DNA from: Achromobacter aloeverae
GTDB lineage: Bacteria; Pseudomonadota; Gammaproteobacteria; Burkholderiales; Burkholderiaceae_B
Assembly: GCF_004121055.1 (NCBI RefSeq)
Contig: NZ_PYAL01000003.1
Coordinates: 62,001-126,000, forward strand
Direction: 5' to 3'
DNA length: 64,000 nt
The notes under the pieces were generated by a model. That model worked only from the letters and a program-made list of their open reading frames with translations. It had not been told where the DNA came from and searched no databases. Below, one piece after another: positions 27,023 through 36,277 of the stretch. Position numbers and translations under genes: made by a program. The first letter of the stretch is position 1. Each line of letters begins with the position of its first letter.

Positions 27023-27149
27023 GGCGCGGCGGGCGGTGTGATGGTGCGGCGGTGTGGCGGAATGCGCACACCGCGGCCAGGGTGCAAGCCGCCCCCGTTT
27101 ATTCTCCGAACGTCCCCGTTTTTGCCGCTTGCATGATCGAGAATAAGCA

Positions 27150-27165
27150 TCAATAATTATTCTCA
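27150..27165. promoter_or_regulatory. Fur-box-like site overlapping the bfd start codon
   Basis: The minus-strand reading TGAGAATAATTATTGA resembles the Fur core TGATAATNATTATCA. The site also lies in a wider inverted repeat (GAGAATAA at 27139-27146 and TTATTCTC at 27157-27164). It reaches the A of the bfd ATG. In most bacteria bfd is iron-repressed, so a Fur site is expected here. Confidence 0.6.
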
Positions 27166-27458
27166 TGTACATTTGCGTATGTAATGCGATCACCGAGCGT
27201 CAGGTCCGTTCCTGTGTGGATGCGGGCGCGACGACGCTGGATGACCTGGAATTCGAGCTGGGCGTGGCCTCGTGCTGCGGCTCGTGCGCGGCCACCGCGG
27301 CGGAATACCTGCCGGGCGGGCGCTGCTCCAGCGTATGCCAGGTGCAATCGGTCGCGGTTCCCACCCGCGCGCGCGGCTTGTCCGACACGGTGCCGCTGGC
27401 CGAACAAGGCGGTCAGGCCGCCAATTCCTTCCCCATTCCGGTCGTCGCCGCCGCGTAA
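27165..27458 (+). CDS. bfd: Bacterioferritin-associated ferredoxin
   Basis: A 97-residue protein whose first 55 residues are a Bfd domain. Ligands are the CVC pair near the N-terminus (C4, C6) and the CCGSC pair (about C38-C42). Bfd carries a [2Fe-2S] cluster and reduces bacterioferritin to release stored iron. It is longer than the usual 60-70 residues; the Pro/Ala-rich tail overlaps the end of the convergent LysR gene by 46 bp. No Shine-Dalgarno sequence precedes the ATG, because the Fur-like repeat occupies that place. Confidence 0.9.
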   Translation: MYICVCNAITERQVRSCVDAGATTLDDLEFELGVASCCGSCAATAAEYLPGGRCSSVCQVQSVAVPTRARGLSDTVPLAEQGGQAANSFPIPVVAAA

Positions 27459-28327
27459 TCGCTGCCCGCGCCGCGCGGCTGGCCGCGACGATCGGCATCG
27501 CACAATCCCCGCATCAATTCCGCCAGTTCGCGCGCCGCGTCGCCCGCGGACGGCTCCAGTATGAGCGCCATCTCGCACTCGGCGATTTCCGGAAGGCCGG
27601 CGTCGAGTATCCGCATGTCCGGGCTGAGCGTCAGCGCGTCGACCAGCGCGACGCCCAACCCGCCCGCCAGCGCGGCGCGGATCCCCATGAGGTTCTGGCT
27701 TTCGTAGGCAATGCGCCAGCGCCGGCCATCCCGTTCCAGCGCGTGGATGGCCCGGTTTCGATACAGGCAGCCCTGCGGCCGGCTGACGAGCGACAGCGGC
27801 GCCAGGCAGGGCTCGGGCGCCGCCGCGCCGGTCACCCACAGCAGTCGTTCCCGCCATGCAGCCATGCAGGGGCCGCTATCCGGCTCGCGCTTGAGAAGGA
27901 CCACATCGAGGTCTCCCTGCTGCAGCGCCTGCCCCAGGTTGGCGCTGAGGTCGCAGCGCACGCTCAGGCGCACATCGGGACGGGTGCGCGCGAAAGCGGC
28001 CAATGCCCGCGTCAGTGATTCGACCGCGAAGTCGTCCGGCAGGCCCAGCCGCACCACCTGCGCGGGGGCGCCTCCGCCCACCGCATCCTGCATTTCGGCC
28101 GACAGCGCCAACATGCGCCGGGCGTAACCCAGTAAGCGCTCACCCTCGGCGGTGAGGCGGATTTGCCTGCCTTCACGCGTGAAGAGTACGCAGCCAAGGC
28201 GGTCTTCCAGCTTGCGTATTTGCTGGCTGACCGTCGACTGGGTGCGGTGGACGCGCTCTCCGGCTCGGGTGAAGCCTCCGGCATCGACAACGGAGGTGAA
28301 ACTGCGCAGCAGGTCGAGATCGGGCAT
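27413..28327 (-). CDS. LysR-family transcriptional regulator
   Basis: A 304-residue LysR regulator with an N-terminal winged helix (LLRSFTSVVDAGGFTRAGERVHRTQSTVSQQIRKLEDRLG) and a C-terminal effector-binding domain. The start is taken as MPDLDLL at 28327; an upstream ATG at 28351 would add eight residues. It is divergent from an EamA transporter and probably controls it. The C-terminal codons overlap bfd on the other strand. The effector is unknown. Confidence 0.88.
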   Translation of the reverse strand: MPDLDLLRSFTSVVDAGGFTRAGERVHRTQSTVSQQIRKLEDRLGCVLFTREGRQIRLTAEGERLLGYARRMLALSAEMQDAVGGGAPAQVVRLGLPDDFAVESLTRALAAFARTRPDVRLSVRCDLSANLGQALQQGDLDVVLLKREPDSGPCMAAWRERLLWVTGAAAPEPCLAPLSLVSRPQGCLYRNRAIHALERDGRRWRIAYESQNLMGIRAALAGGLGVALVDALTLSPDMRILDAGLPEIAECEMALILEPSAGDAARELAELMRGLCDADRRGQPRGAGSDYAAATTGMGKELAA

Positions 28328-28336
28328 GTCGGGAGT

Positions 28337-28364
28337 CCATCGATTTTTCAAATACTGTCGATGG
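28337..28364. promoter_or_regulatory. Interrupted inverted repeat, candidate LysR site
   Basis: CCATCGA at 28337-28343 and TCGATGG at 28358-28364 form 7-bp inverted arms around 14 bp of AT-rich sequence, just upstream of the LysR start. The spacing is wider than the T-N11-A norm, so the assignment is tentative. Confidence 0.4.
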
Positions 28365-28477
28365 AAATAAGGAATTTGTCAATGAAAGGCCGGGCTCGCA
28401 CAATGGACGCCTTGGTCCGCCATGGATCAGTCTCGCCCCGCGCCGGCCCGTCCGGCCGGCGCATTGTGGAGGAACGC

Positions 28478-29443
28478 ATGAAAACCCCGGCCGGCCCGTC
28501 GGTGCCGCTCGTTTATTCGCACGCATCGGAGCAGGCCCCGCCGCGACAAGCCGCGGCCGGCGCCCGCATGGCCTGGGGACCCGTGGCGCTGTTCTGCCTG
28601 TTGTGGAGCTCGGCGTTCGCCGGCGCCAAATTCGGCCTGCGCGACTGTCCGCCCTTGACCTTGCTGACCATCCGCTTTTTCCTCGCCGCCGTCGCGCTGC
28701 TGGCGCTGGCGGCCTGGAAAGGGAGCCTGCGCTTGCCGGGCTGGCGCGAACTGGGCCTGCTCGCGCTGCTGGGCATCCTGAACAATGCGCTGTACCTGGG
28801 CTTGAGCTGGATGGGCATGCTTACCGTGTCGTCCGCATTCACGGCGGTGTTGATCAGCACCAACCCGCTGCTGATCGGCGTGCTTGCCGGCCCGGTGCTG
28901 GGCGAGCGCTTGACCGGACGCAAGCTGGCCGGCTTGCTGCTGGGCCTGGCCGGCGTGGCGCTGGTGCTGCGCTCGCGCCTGGGCGGCATGCACGAGGATC
29001 CCCATGGCGTGTGGCTGGTGGCCGGCGGCCTGGTGGCGCTGGTCGCGGCCACGCTGTTGTACAAGCGTCATCCGCCGGCCAGCGGACTGTGGCTGTCGAC
29101 GGGTGTGCAGGCGCTGGCGGGCGCGTTGGCATTGTTGCCCTTCGCGCTGCTGCGCGAGGGCGGCCAACCGATCGCGTGGACGGCGAATCTGTTCTGGAGC
29201 CTTGCCTATATGGTTCTCGCCGTCTCGGTCGGCGGTTATGGACTCTGGTTCCATATTCTCCGACGTTCGACCGCGACCGCGGCCAGCGCGCTGCATTTCC
29301 TGATGCCGCCACTCGGGCTGTTATTCGGTTGGTTGACACTGGGCGAACACGTTGCGGCGATGGACCTGGTGGGTATCCTGCCGATCGCCGCCGGTATCTG
29401 GCTGGCGACGCGCGAGCCCATGAATAAGGGACTTTCCCGCTGA
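28478..29443 (+). CDS. EamA-family (DMT superfamily) transporter
   Basis: A 321-residue inner-membrane protein with ten predicted helices in two EamA repeats. The first begins LFCLLWSSAFAGAKFGLRDCPPLTLLTIRF and the second ends in LMPPLGLLFGWLTLGEHV. DMT transporters export metabolites, often amino acids. The ATG at 28478 has a strong GGAGGA site, which favours it over upstream in-frame ATGs from 28383. It is divergent from the LysR gene and probably under its control. Confidence 0.85.
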   Translation: MKTPAGPSVPLVYSHASEQAPPRQAAAGARMAWGPVALFCLLWSSAFAGAKFGLRDCPPLTLLTIRFFLAAVALLALAAWKGSLRLPGWRELGLLALLGILNNALYLGLSWMGMLTVSSAFTAVLISTNPLLIGVLAGPVLGERLTGRKLAGLLLGLAGVALVLRSRLGGMHEDPHGVWLVAGGLVALVAATLLYKRHPPASGLWLSTGVQALAGALALLPFALLREGGQPIAWTANLFWSLAYMVLAVSVGGYGLWFHILRRSTATAASALHFLMPPLGLLFGWLTLGEHVAAMDLVGILPIAAGIWLATREPMNKGLSR

Positions 29444-29608
29444 TTTCAGGGGTTGGCGCCAGCGCTCATGATCCAGATTCATTCTCATTTTCTTCTTGCT
29501 TCAGTTTTCCGATAGCGGTCGCAAAGCGATTTACTACGTGCAGGCAAAGGGGTATCCGTGACGCGGCGCCGATGGTAGTCTCCCGGAAATCGAAGCAAGG
29601 AGTTCATC

Positions 29609-30085
29609 ATGAAAGGCGATAAAACCGTCATACAGTTTCTCAACAAGCAGTTGACCAACGAGTTGACGGCGATCAATCAGTATTTCCTGCATGCCCGCAT
29701 GCTGCGCCACTGGGGCCTGAACAAGTTGGGCAAGCACGAGTACGAAGAGTCGATCGGCGAAATGAAGCATGCCGATCGCCTGATCGAACGCATCTTCATG
29801 CTCGACGGCCTGCCCAATCTGCAAGACCTGCACAAGCTGCTGATCGGCGAGGACGTTCCGGAATTGCTGGCCTGTGACTTGAAGCTGGAAACCGCGGCGC
29901 AGGCCACGGTCAAGGACGCCATCGCCTACTGCGAGTCGGTGCGCGACTACGTTTCGCGCGATCTGTTCCAGGACATCCTGGACGACACCGAGGAACACAT
30001 CGATTACCTGGAAACGCAGATCGGCCTGATCGACCAGGTGGGCTTGCAGAACTACCTGCAAAGCCAGATGGAAGTCGAAAGCTGA
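29609..30085 (+). CDS. bfr: Bacterioferritin
   Basis: A 158-residue ferritin-like protein. Expected ligands are present: E18, E51, the haem ligand M52, H54, E94 and H130. Position 127, usually glutamate, is threonine here, with glutamates at 128 and 129. AAGGAG precedes the ATG. Bfr subunits form a 24-mer that stores iron as ferric mineral. It is separated from bfd by only two genes; the pair would handle storage and release. A classic terminator follows. Confidence 0.93.
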   Translation: MKGDKTVIQFLNKQLTNELTAINQYFLHARMLRHWGLNKLGKHEYEESIGEMKHADRLIERIFMLDGLPNLQDLHKLLIGEDVPELLACDLKLETAAQATVKDAIAYCESVRDYVSRDLFQDILDDTEEHIDYLETQIGLIDQVGLQNYLQSQMEVES

Positions 30086-30134
30086 TCCCTGCGCCGTACG
30101 CGGCGGGATGACCGTCGCGCCGCAACCGGGCATA

Positions 30135-30160
30135 ACGCCATCCACGGATGGCGTTTTTCT
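30135..30160 (+). terminator. Rho-independent terminator after bfr
   Basis: ACGCCATCC at 30135-30143 pairs with GGATGGCGT at 30146-30154, followed directly by TTTTTCTT. It lies 50 bp after the bfr stop. Confidence 0.85.
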
Positions 30161-30249
30161 TGCCCGCTTGCGTGGATGCCGCTTGCCTGGATGCCGCGTG
30201 CCTGCACACCGGCTTGCGTCGCGCGTGGCATGCGCATTCATTGCACGGG

Positions 30250-31038
30250 TCATTCCACCTTGCGCGGACATTCGCGCATCGTGCCCCACGCCTGGTTGGG
30301 CCCGCAGTACCTGTTGCGCGCGGCCCATGCGCAGGTGGGGCGTTGGAAGAAACCGCGTGAGGCGCATTGCGACAGCTCATGCCTGAGCGCATCCCGCCAG
30401 TCCGGCGGCGTCGTTGCGAGTGACGGTGTTTCGACGGCCACGAGCCGGACGTCGGGCAGGGGCGTGCGTTCCAGGACCGTCCGTTCCATGACCGCGCCAG
30501 GCACGCCGGGTCCGGCCGCGGCGACGAGATGTGGCGTGTCCACGGCGCGCGGCGAGGTCGGCACGACGACCACCTTGCCCGAGGGCATGTCCATGGTCTG
30601 GAGCGCTGTCTGCGGGATGACGTCGTCCGCCGCGTGCAGTTGCGGGTAGGCTGCGTCGGCGTTCATTCCGGCGGTCCGCGCGGCCAGGATTTCGGCGGCA
30701 ATGCGGCGTGCCTGAGACAGGTCGACGCCGCGCCGCGAAATCTGCACCAGCGGATCGTGCGGACCGTTGAACAGCGAGGCTTGCCGGCTTACATGCCAGT
30801 TTGGCGGCGCGGGCCTCTCGGGCACGCCCATCGTGCCGTCCACCAACGGTTGCGGTGGCCAGGACAGCAGCGGTTCGCCATGCTCGTCGCGGGGCAAGGG
30901 CTGCGCCAAGGCCGTGGTTTCATTGGTGGGCGACGAGCCGGGCGCATACGCCACGAGCCAGTCGCCGAATTGAATGCCACCCCACGCCGAGGCGCAGAGC
31001 GCCACCAACAGCGTGGCGAACAGGGCTCGCCAGGACAT
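30250..31038 (-). CDS. Unknown membrane-anchored protein, paralogue A
   Basis: A 262-residue protein with an N-terminal hydrophobic helix (MSWRALFATLLVALCAS), then a Pro-rich linker with conserved islands (GGIQFGDWLVA, DPLVQISR). A C-terminal domain ends with four conserved cysteines in SQCAS, RPTC, RYCGPNQAWG and ECP. It shares all these with the next gene upstream. The ATG at 31038 is used; a TTG two codons earlier is less likely. The distal Cys motif and membrane anchor suggest a periplasmic disulfide-containing module. I do not know the function. Confidence 0.75.
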   Translation of the reverse strand: MSWRALFATLLVALCASAWGGIQFGDWLVAYAPGSSPTNETTALAQPLPRDEHGEPLLSWPPQPLVDGTMGVPERPAPPNWHVSRQASLFNGPHDPLVQISRRGVDLSQARRIAAEILAARTAGMNADAAYPQLHAADDVIPQTALQTMDMPSGKVVVVPTSPRAVDTPHLVAAAGPGVPGAVMERTVLERTPLPDVRLVAVETPSLATTPPDWRDALRHELSQCASRGFFQRPTCAWAARNRYCGPNQAWGTMRECPRKVE

Positions 31039-31218
31039 TTCCAACCTTCCGCGCCGGCGGCGGCAGGCACGATACGGTCATGGCCCGACGGCGTCGACGA
31101 CGCGCCAATAGCTAGGATGGAAAAATCTTGCCACCGCCACGGGCGGGGCCGTGAGTAATGTCCTGTAAGGGAAAACGCGCCGGTGATCGGCGCGTCGTAC
31201 TTGTTGGACCTTGCTCAG

Positions 31219-31920
31219 TTACTGGACCTTGCTCGGGCACTCCGGGATCGTGCCCCAGGCCTGGTTGGGACCGCAGTATTTATTGCGGGCATTCCAGGAG
31301 CAGGTGGGACGATCGAAGAAGCCCATCGATGCGCATTGGGACAGTTCGCGCTTGAGCGCATCCTGCCAGCCCTTGGCGGCCGGGCTGTTGTTCGCCATGG
31401 CCTGTTGCTGGCGCGGCGTAGGCATGTCGATGGCCTGAACCATGGTCGACTGCGTGACGTTGCGCGATGCCTGGATCTGCGCGTATTGCTGCGCCGCCTG
31501 CTGGGTCTGCGCCTGCTGCGTGGCCAGGTCCAGCGTGCTGATGTCGTTGGGTCCGCTGGGCAGCGGCACGTTGGTCTCGGACGCGATCTGGCGCGCCTGG
31601 TCCATGGTGATGGTGTCGCGGGAAATCTGCACCAGCGGATCGTGCACGGTGTCGAACAGGGATGCGGTGCCGATCTGCCAATCGGTGTCCGCGGGCTTCT
31701 CGGGCACGCCCAGCGTGCCGTCCACGCGTGGTTGCGGCGGCTGGGCCAGATAGGGTCGGCCGTTCGCATCCAGGATGGCTTCGTCCGCGCCGCCATTCTG
31801 GCCGGGTGCTGGCGCGGCAGGGGGCGCATGGGCCACCAGCCAGTCGCCGAACTGGATGCCGCCCCACGCCGCGGCGCCCAGCGCTACAAGCAGTGTTGCG
31901 AACAATACTCGCCAAGACAT
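31219..31920 (-). CDS. Unknown membrane-anchored protein, paralogue B
   Basis: A 233-residue protein built like its neighbour: an N-terminal helix (MSWRVLFATLLVALGAA), the GGIQFGDWLVA and DPLVQISR islands, a Gln-rich central stretch (about 125-150), and the C-terminal four-cysteine domain (LSQCAS, RPTCSW, KYCGPNQAWG, PECP). The start context (AGGTTAGGA, ATG) also resembles that of the paralogue. A 180-bp gap separates the two genes, so this is an old tandem duplication with independent linker evolution. Function unknown; secreted or periplasm-facing is likely. Confidence 0.75.
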   Translation of the reverse strand: MSWRVLFATLLVALGAAAWGGIQFGDWLVAHAPPAAPAPGQNGGADEAILDANGRPYLAQPPQPRVDGTLGVPEKPADTDWQIGTASLFDTVHDPLVQISRDTITMDQARQIASETNVPLPSGPNDISTLDLATQQAQTQQAAQQYAQIQASRNVTQSTMVQAIDMPTPRQQQAMANNSPAAKGWQDALKRELSQCASMGFFDRPTCSWNARNKYCGPNQAWGTIPECPSKVQ

Positions 31921-31956
31921 TCCTAACCTCTCGGGTCTTTGGGGACGGTAATCGTA

Positions 31957-33570
31957 TCAGGCCTGGACTTTGTCGCCGAAGACACGGCCCCCATGCTCAC
32001 GCATGGCATGGAATTTCACATCTGGATATAACTCTTCCGCCACTCGTAACTGCGCGGGCGAGCTTACCAAAAAGGCCGCCGCATCCACCACATCATAGGC
32101 GATGTGGGCGGCATTGGCATCCATGAACTTGCGCAGCGCCTTGGGGTCTTCCGACGTAATCCAACGCGCCATGGTGTAACGCGAAGGCATCAGGCGGGCA
32201 TCGGCGTTGTACTCGGCCTTCAGGCGATGGGCCACCACTTCGAACTGCAGCTGGCCGACCGCGCCCAGCAGCATGGCGCCACCCGCCGCCACCGGACGGA
32301 ACACCTGGATGGCGCCCTCCTCGCCCAGCTGTACCAGGCCCGTGCGCAACTGCTTGGTGCGCAGCGGATCCTTCACTTCCACGGCCTGGAACAGTTCAGG
32401 CGCGAAGAAGGGCAGGCCGGTGAACTGCAGCTGTTCGCCTTCCGTCAGCACGTCGCCCAGTTGCAGGACGCCATGGTTGGGGATGCCGATCACGTCCCCC
32501 GCATAGGCCTCGTCGAGCAGCTCGCGGCGTTGCGAGAGGAAGGACACCACGTTGTTCGGCCGCATTTCCTTGTTGGTGCGGCTGACCTTCAAGCGCATGC
32601 CGCGCTCGAAGCGGCCGGAGCAGACCCGCACGAAGGCCACGCGGTCGCGGTGCGCCGGGTCCATGTTCGCCTGCACCTTGAAGACCACGCCGCTGAAGCG
32701 GGGCTCGTCGGGCTGGACCTCGCGTTGCAGCGACTGGCGCGGGCCGGGGCGCGGCGCCATGTCCACCAGCGCGTCCAGGACTTCCTGCACGCCGAAGTTG
32801 TTGATGGCCGAGCCGAAGAACACCGGCGTCTGGCGGCCTGCCAGGAACTCGGCCTCGTCGTAGGGCGGCGAAGCTTCGTTGATGAGGGCGATTTCGCCAT
32901 TGGCCTGTTCGAAGGCGCTGCCGAAGCGCTGGGCGATTTCCGGGTTGCCCAGGCCCTGGATGAACTCGTCGTCGCCGCCGCGGCGCTCCTGGCCCGGACG
33001 GAACAGGCGCATGCGGTCCTGGCGGATGTCGAACACGCCGCCGAAGGCCTTGCCCATGCCCACCGGCCAGGAGAAGGGCACGGTGTCCATGCCCAGGTGC
33101 GATTCGATCTCCGACAGCAGGTCCAGCGGCTCGCGGACTTCGCGGTCCATCTTGTTGATGAAGGTGATGATGGGCGTATTGCGCGCGCGGCAGACCTGCA
33201 GCAGGCGCTTGGTCTGCGGCTCCACGCCGTTGGCCGCGTCGATCACCATGAGCGCGGCGTCCACCGCCGTCAGCACTCGATACGTATCTTCCGAGAAGTC
33301 CTGGTGCCCCGGGGTGTCGAGCAGGTTGATGACGCAGTCGCGATATTCCATCTGCATCACCGACGAGGCAACCGAGATGCCGCGCTGCTTTTCGATTTCC
33401 ATCCAGTCGGATGACGCGTGGCGGCTGGCCTTGCGGGCCTTGACGCTGCCGGCGATCTGGATCGCGCCCGCGAACAGCAGGAGCTTTTCGGTCAGCGTGG
33501 TCTTGCCCGCGTCCGGGTGGGAAATGATGGCGAAAGTGCGGCGGCGCGCGACTTCTTGTTGGATATTCAT
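31957..33570 (-). CDS. prfC: Peptide chain release factor 3
   Basis: A 537-residue translational GTPase. G1 is SHPDAGKTT, the G2/switch region is KQRGISVASS, G3 is DTPGHQDF and G4 is NKMDRE. The C-terminal RF3 domain fits the family. RF3 recycles RF1 and RF2 from the ribosome after peptide release. The ATG at 33570 gives a normal N-terminus (NIQQEVARRRTFAIISHPD). It is not obviously in an operon; the LysE-type gene upstream is 37 bp away on the same strand and may read into it. Confidence 0.95.
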   Translation of the reverse strand: MNIQQEVARRRTFAIISHPDAGKTTLTEKLLLFAGAIQIAGSVKARKASRHASSDWMEIEKQRGISVASSVMQMEYRDCVINLLDTPGHQDFSEDTYRVLTAVDAALMVIDAANGVEPQTKRLLQVCRARNTPIITFINKMDREVREPLDLLSEIESHLGMDTVPFSWPVGMGKAFGGVFDIRQDRMRLFRPGQERRGGDDEFIQGLGNPEIAQRFGSAFEQANGEIALINEASPPYDEAEFLAGRQTPVFFGSAINNFGVQEVLDALVDMAPRPGPRQSLQREVQPDEPRFSGVVFKVQANMDPAHRDRVAFVRVCSGRFERGMRLKVSRTNKEMRPNNVVSFLSQRRELLDEAYAGDVIGIPNHGVLQLGDVLTEGEQLQFTGLPFFAPELFQAVEVKDPLRTKQLRTGLVQLGEEGAIQVFRPVAAGGAMLLGAVGQLQFEVVAHRLKAEYNADARLMPSRYTMARWITSEDPKALRKFMDANAAHIAYDVVDAAAFLVSSPAQLRVAEELYPDVKFHAMREHGGRVFGDKVQA

Positions 33571-33607
33571 CTAGGCATTCACTACGTAGCGTTGCGAGGC
33601 GGCCGGC

Positions 33608-34237
33608 TCAACTGGCGCGGCGGAAGGTCGCCAGGAACAGGCCGGCGGCGATGAAGAGCGAGCCGAATACGCGGTTCATCCAGCGGATATGGCGCGGGCT
33701 GCGCAGCAGCCGCAGCACGCGCGCGGCCAGCAGGGTGTAGACCGCCATGGCGACCAGGTCGGTGAAGGCCAGGGTGCCCGCGATGGCGGCGTATTGCGGC
33801 GTCAGGGCATGGGCGGGGTCGATGAACTGCGGCACCACGGCCAGCAGGAACACCGTGCCCTTGGGATTGCTGGCGTTGACGAGGAAACCGCGCAGCACGA
33901 GGGCGCGCACGGACACGTCCGCCGGATTGCCGGTGTCCACCGAGACCGGCGCGGCGTCGGTGCGGAACTGACGCCAACCGAGGTAGATGAGGTAGGCCAC
34001 GCCCAGGTACTTGACGATGGCGAAGGCCAGTTCCGACGCGGCGAGCACGGCGCCCAGGCCCACGCCGACAACCACGAACTGGAACAGGATGCCGCTGATC
34101 AACCCGACCGTATTCCAGTAGCCGCGCGCAAAACCGTACTTCAGTCCGGAGGACATGGCGGAAATGGCGCCCGCCCCGGGCGAAAACGAAATCGCCCAGG
34201 ATGCGAGGAAGAAAGTCAGCCAGGAGGAGAGCGTCAC
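33608..34237 (-). CDS. LysE-family amino-acid exporter
   Basis: A 209-residue membrane protein of LysE type, with six hydrophobic segments, the N-terminal SFSPGAGAISAMSSGLKYG segment and NASNPKGTVFLLAVVPQF in the middle. The start is a GTG at 34237, six bases after the stop of the helicase gene, so translation is probably coupled. Exported substrate unknown. It is distinct from the LysE-type gene at 2267-2935. Confidence 0.85.
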   Translation of the reverse strand: MTLSSWLTFFLASWAISFSPGAGAISAMSSGLKYGFARGYWNTVGLISGILFQFVVVGVGLGAVLAASELAFAIVKYLGVAYLIYLGWRQFRTDAAPVSVDTGNPADVSVRALVLRGFLVNASNPKGTVFLLAVVPQFIDPAHALTPQYAAIAGTLAFTDLVAMAVYTLLAARVLRLLRSPRHIRWMNRVFGSLFIAAGLFLATFRRAS

Positions 34238-34243
34238 GGCTGT

Positions 34244-35812
34244 TTACTTGGACAGCAAGGCCGGGCGGCGTGCCGCTTCCGGACGACGGCCCAGCCCTGC
34301 GGCGGGGCGGTTGTCGCCATGGCTGCGCGCGCCGTCGCGGCTTTCCGCCGGACGTGCCGGCGCCGGGCGACGCGGTTCGCCGGCACCGTTGCCGGCATTG
34401 CCGCCACGGCCATCGGCGGCAGCACGGCCCGCGCCGCCGCGCGGCGGCTGGCCGCTGCGGGCGCCCGCGCCGGGACGGCCGTTGGCGCTGCCCTGGCCAT
34501 TGCCATTGCCGCCGCGCGCGCCGCCGGCCGGGCGGCCATTGCCCTGTTGGCCGCGGCCGCCGCCGTTGGAGGCGCGGCTGCCGTTGCGGCCCGCACCGTT
34601 GCGAAAGCCGCGGCTTTCGCGTTCGTCGTCCTCGTCGTCGCGCTCATGCGCCGGCACGCCGGCGGGAGGCGTCCAACCCTGGATTTCCACGCGGTCGATG
34701 GGCTTGCGGATCAGTTTCTCGATGGCGCGCAGCAGCTTCACTTCGCTCGGGTCGACCAGCGAAATGGCGGCGCCGGTGGCGCCCGCGCGGCCCGTGCGGC
34801 CGATGCGGTGCACGTAGTCCTCGGGCACGTTGGGCAATTCGAAGTTGACCACTTGCGGCAACTGGTCGATGTCCAGGCCGCGCGCGGCGATGTCGGTGGC
34901 GACCAGCACGGTCACGCCGCCATCCTTGAAGCCGGCCAGCGCGCGCGTGCGGGCGGCCTGGCTCTTGTTGCCGTGGATGGCGGCGGCGCTCAGGCCGTCC
35001 TTCACCAGCTTCTCGGCCAGGCGGTTGGCGCCATGCTTGGTGCGCGTGAACACCAGCACCTGGTGCCAGCCGCTTTCGCGGATGATGTGGCTGATCAGGT
35101 CGCGCTTGTGATGCTGGTCGACCAGGTGCACGGTCTGCTTGACCAGTTCGGTGGCGGTGTTGCGCGGCGTGACCGAGACTTCGCCCGGGTCGTTCAACAC
35201 GCCGCGCGCCAGGGTGCGGATCTCGTCCGAGAACGTGGCCGAGAACAGCAGGTTCTGGCGCTTGGACGGCAGCAGGGCCAGCACCTTGCGGATGTCGCGG
35301 ATGAAGCCCATGTCCAGCATGCGGTCGGCTTCGTCCAGCACCAGGATCTCGACGCCCGACAGGTCGACCGTCTTCTGGCCGGCATGATCGAGCAGGCGGC
35401 CCGGCGTGGCGACCAGGATGTCCAGCGGCTTGCGCAAGGCGCTGATCTGCGGATTGATATTGACGCCGCCGAACATCACCATGGATTTCAGCGCGGTGTA
35501 TTTACCGTAGGTCTGCACCGATTCCTCGACCTGCGCCGTCAGTTCGCGCGTCGGGGTGAGGATCAGGCAGCGCGGGCGGCCGGGCTTGCGCACGGCGGCG
35601 GGCGCCTGCATCAGGCGGTGCAGGATGGGCAGCGTGAAGCCGGCCGTCTTGCCGGTGCCGGTCTGGGCCGCGGCCAGCAGGTCGCCGCCTTGCAGCACTA
35701 GCGGAATGGCCTGGGCCTGGATGGGCGTCGGCGCCGTGTAGCCGGTTTCGGCGATGGCGCGCAACAGGGAATCAGCCAGCCCGAGGTCGGCGAAAGTGGT
35801 ATTGGCAGTCAA
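34244..35812 (-). CDS. rhlE: DEAD-box RNA helicase, RhlE-type
   Basis: A helicase of about 522 residues with the Q motif ([28 protein letters not shown]), Walker [14 protein letters not shown] (VLDEADRML), SAT (LFSATFS) and the C-terminal HRIGRTGR. The C-terminal 130 residues are low-complexity, rich in G, R, N and A, and probably bind RNA. There is no ATG near the N-terminus. I choose the TTG at 35812 because GGAG lies six bases before it; a farther TTG at 35857 lacks a ribosome site. RhlE-type helicases remodel rRNA and degradosome RNAs. Confidence 0.88.
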   Translation of the reverse strand: MTANTTFADLGLADSLLRAIAETGYTAPTPIQAQAIPLVLQGGDLLAAAQTGTGKTAGFTLPILHRLMQAPAAVRKPGRPRCLILTPTRELTAQVEESVQTYGKYTALKSMVMFGGVNINPQISALRKPLDILVATPGRLLDHAGQKTVDLSGVEILVLDEADRMLDMGFIRDIRKVLALLPSKRQNLLFSATFSDEIRTLARGVLNDPGEVSVTPRNTATELVKQTVHLVDQHHKRDLISHIIRESGWHQVLVFTRTKHGANRLAEKLVKDGLSAAAIHGNKSQAARTRALAGFKDGGVTVLVATDIAARGLDIDQLPQVVNFELPNVPEDYVHRIGRTGRAGATGAAISLVDPSEVKLLRAIEKLIRKPIDRVEIQGWTPPAGVPAHERDDEDDERESRGFRNGAGRNGSRASNGGGRGQQGNGRPAGGARGGNGNGQGSANGRPGAGARSGQPPRGGAGRAAADGRGGNAGNGAGEPRRPAPARPAESRDGARSHGDNRPAAGLGRRPEAARRPALLSK

Positions 35813-35857
35813 GTACAACTCCAGCGGCAGCCTGTCGCTCAAGTTGAGAGACTCCAA

Positions 35858-36277
35858 TCAAGGCGGACGGAAACAGGAGAAAGGGAAGGCCCGGTGGGCC
35901 AGTCACGGCGGCGAGCGCCGCGCATGGGATGTGTGCCGATTGGCATTGCACACGGCGGGCATTGTAGCTGAACACCGGGCGGTGCCAGCCTGCGGCGTAG
36001 GGTTTCGTCACAGGAAGCGCAGCACGTCAGGGCAGCACGTCAGTTTCACGTTAGGCTGTCCCAGGGCCTGGAAGTTCCCTTTTCCGCGTGCGCCAGGCAG
36101 CGGGGACCGCCGTTACGACAACTCCGCGATTTCCCGGATTGACACCAGGGCATCCGACCAGGGTCGATTCGTAGCGTCCTGTAACTGTTTGCTGGGTTTA
36201 AGTACGCTTTTGCCCGTGCGGGCGCATTTGTAACTTCTATAATCCCCGGCTCGAATCAACCGGGAAGTGGAAGCCTC
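35858..36277. other. Intergenic region between rhlE and the DUF945 gene
   Basis: This gap, divergent for both flanking genes, is AT-richer than its surroundings near 36180-36245. It contains a perfect TATAAT at 36238-36243, but no convincing -35 at normal spacing. I see no gene, tRNA or riboswitch in it. Confidence 0.4.
36238..36243 (+). promoter_or_regulatory. TATAAT -10-like element before the DUF945 gene
   Basis: TATAAT lies 34 bp before the ATG at 36278. No good -35 hexamer lies 16-18 bp upstream, so activity may need an activator. Confidence 0.4.

Noticed and set aside
25538-27193. N-terminal extension of the membrane protein at 24839-25537 through the rpoN region
   Set aside because: That part is antisense to rpoN; the protein starts at the ATG at 25537.
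29472-29508. Fur box upstream of bfr
   Set aside because: GATTCATTCTCATTTTC resembles half of a Fur site only; there is no inverted arm.
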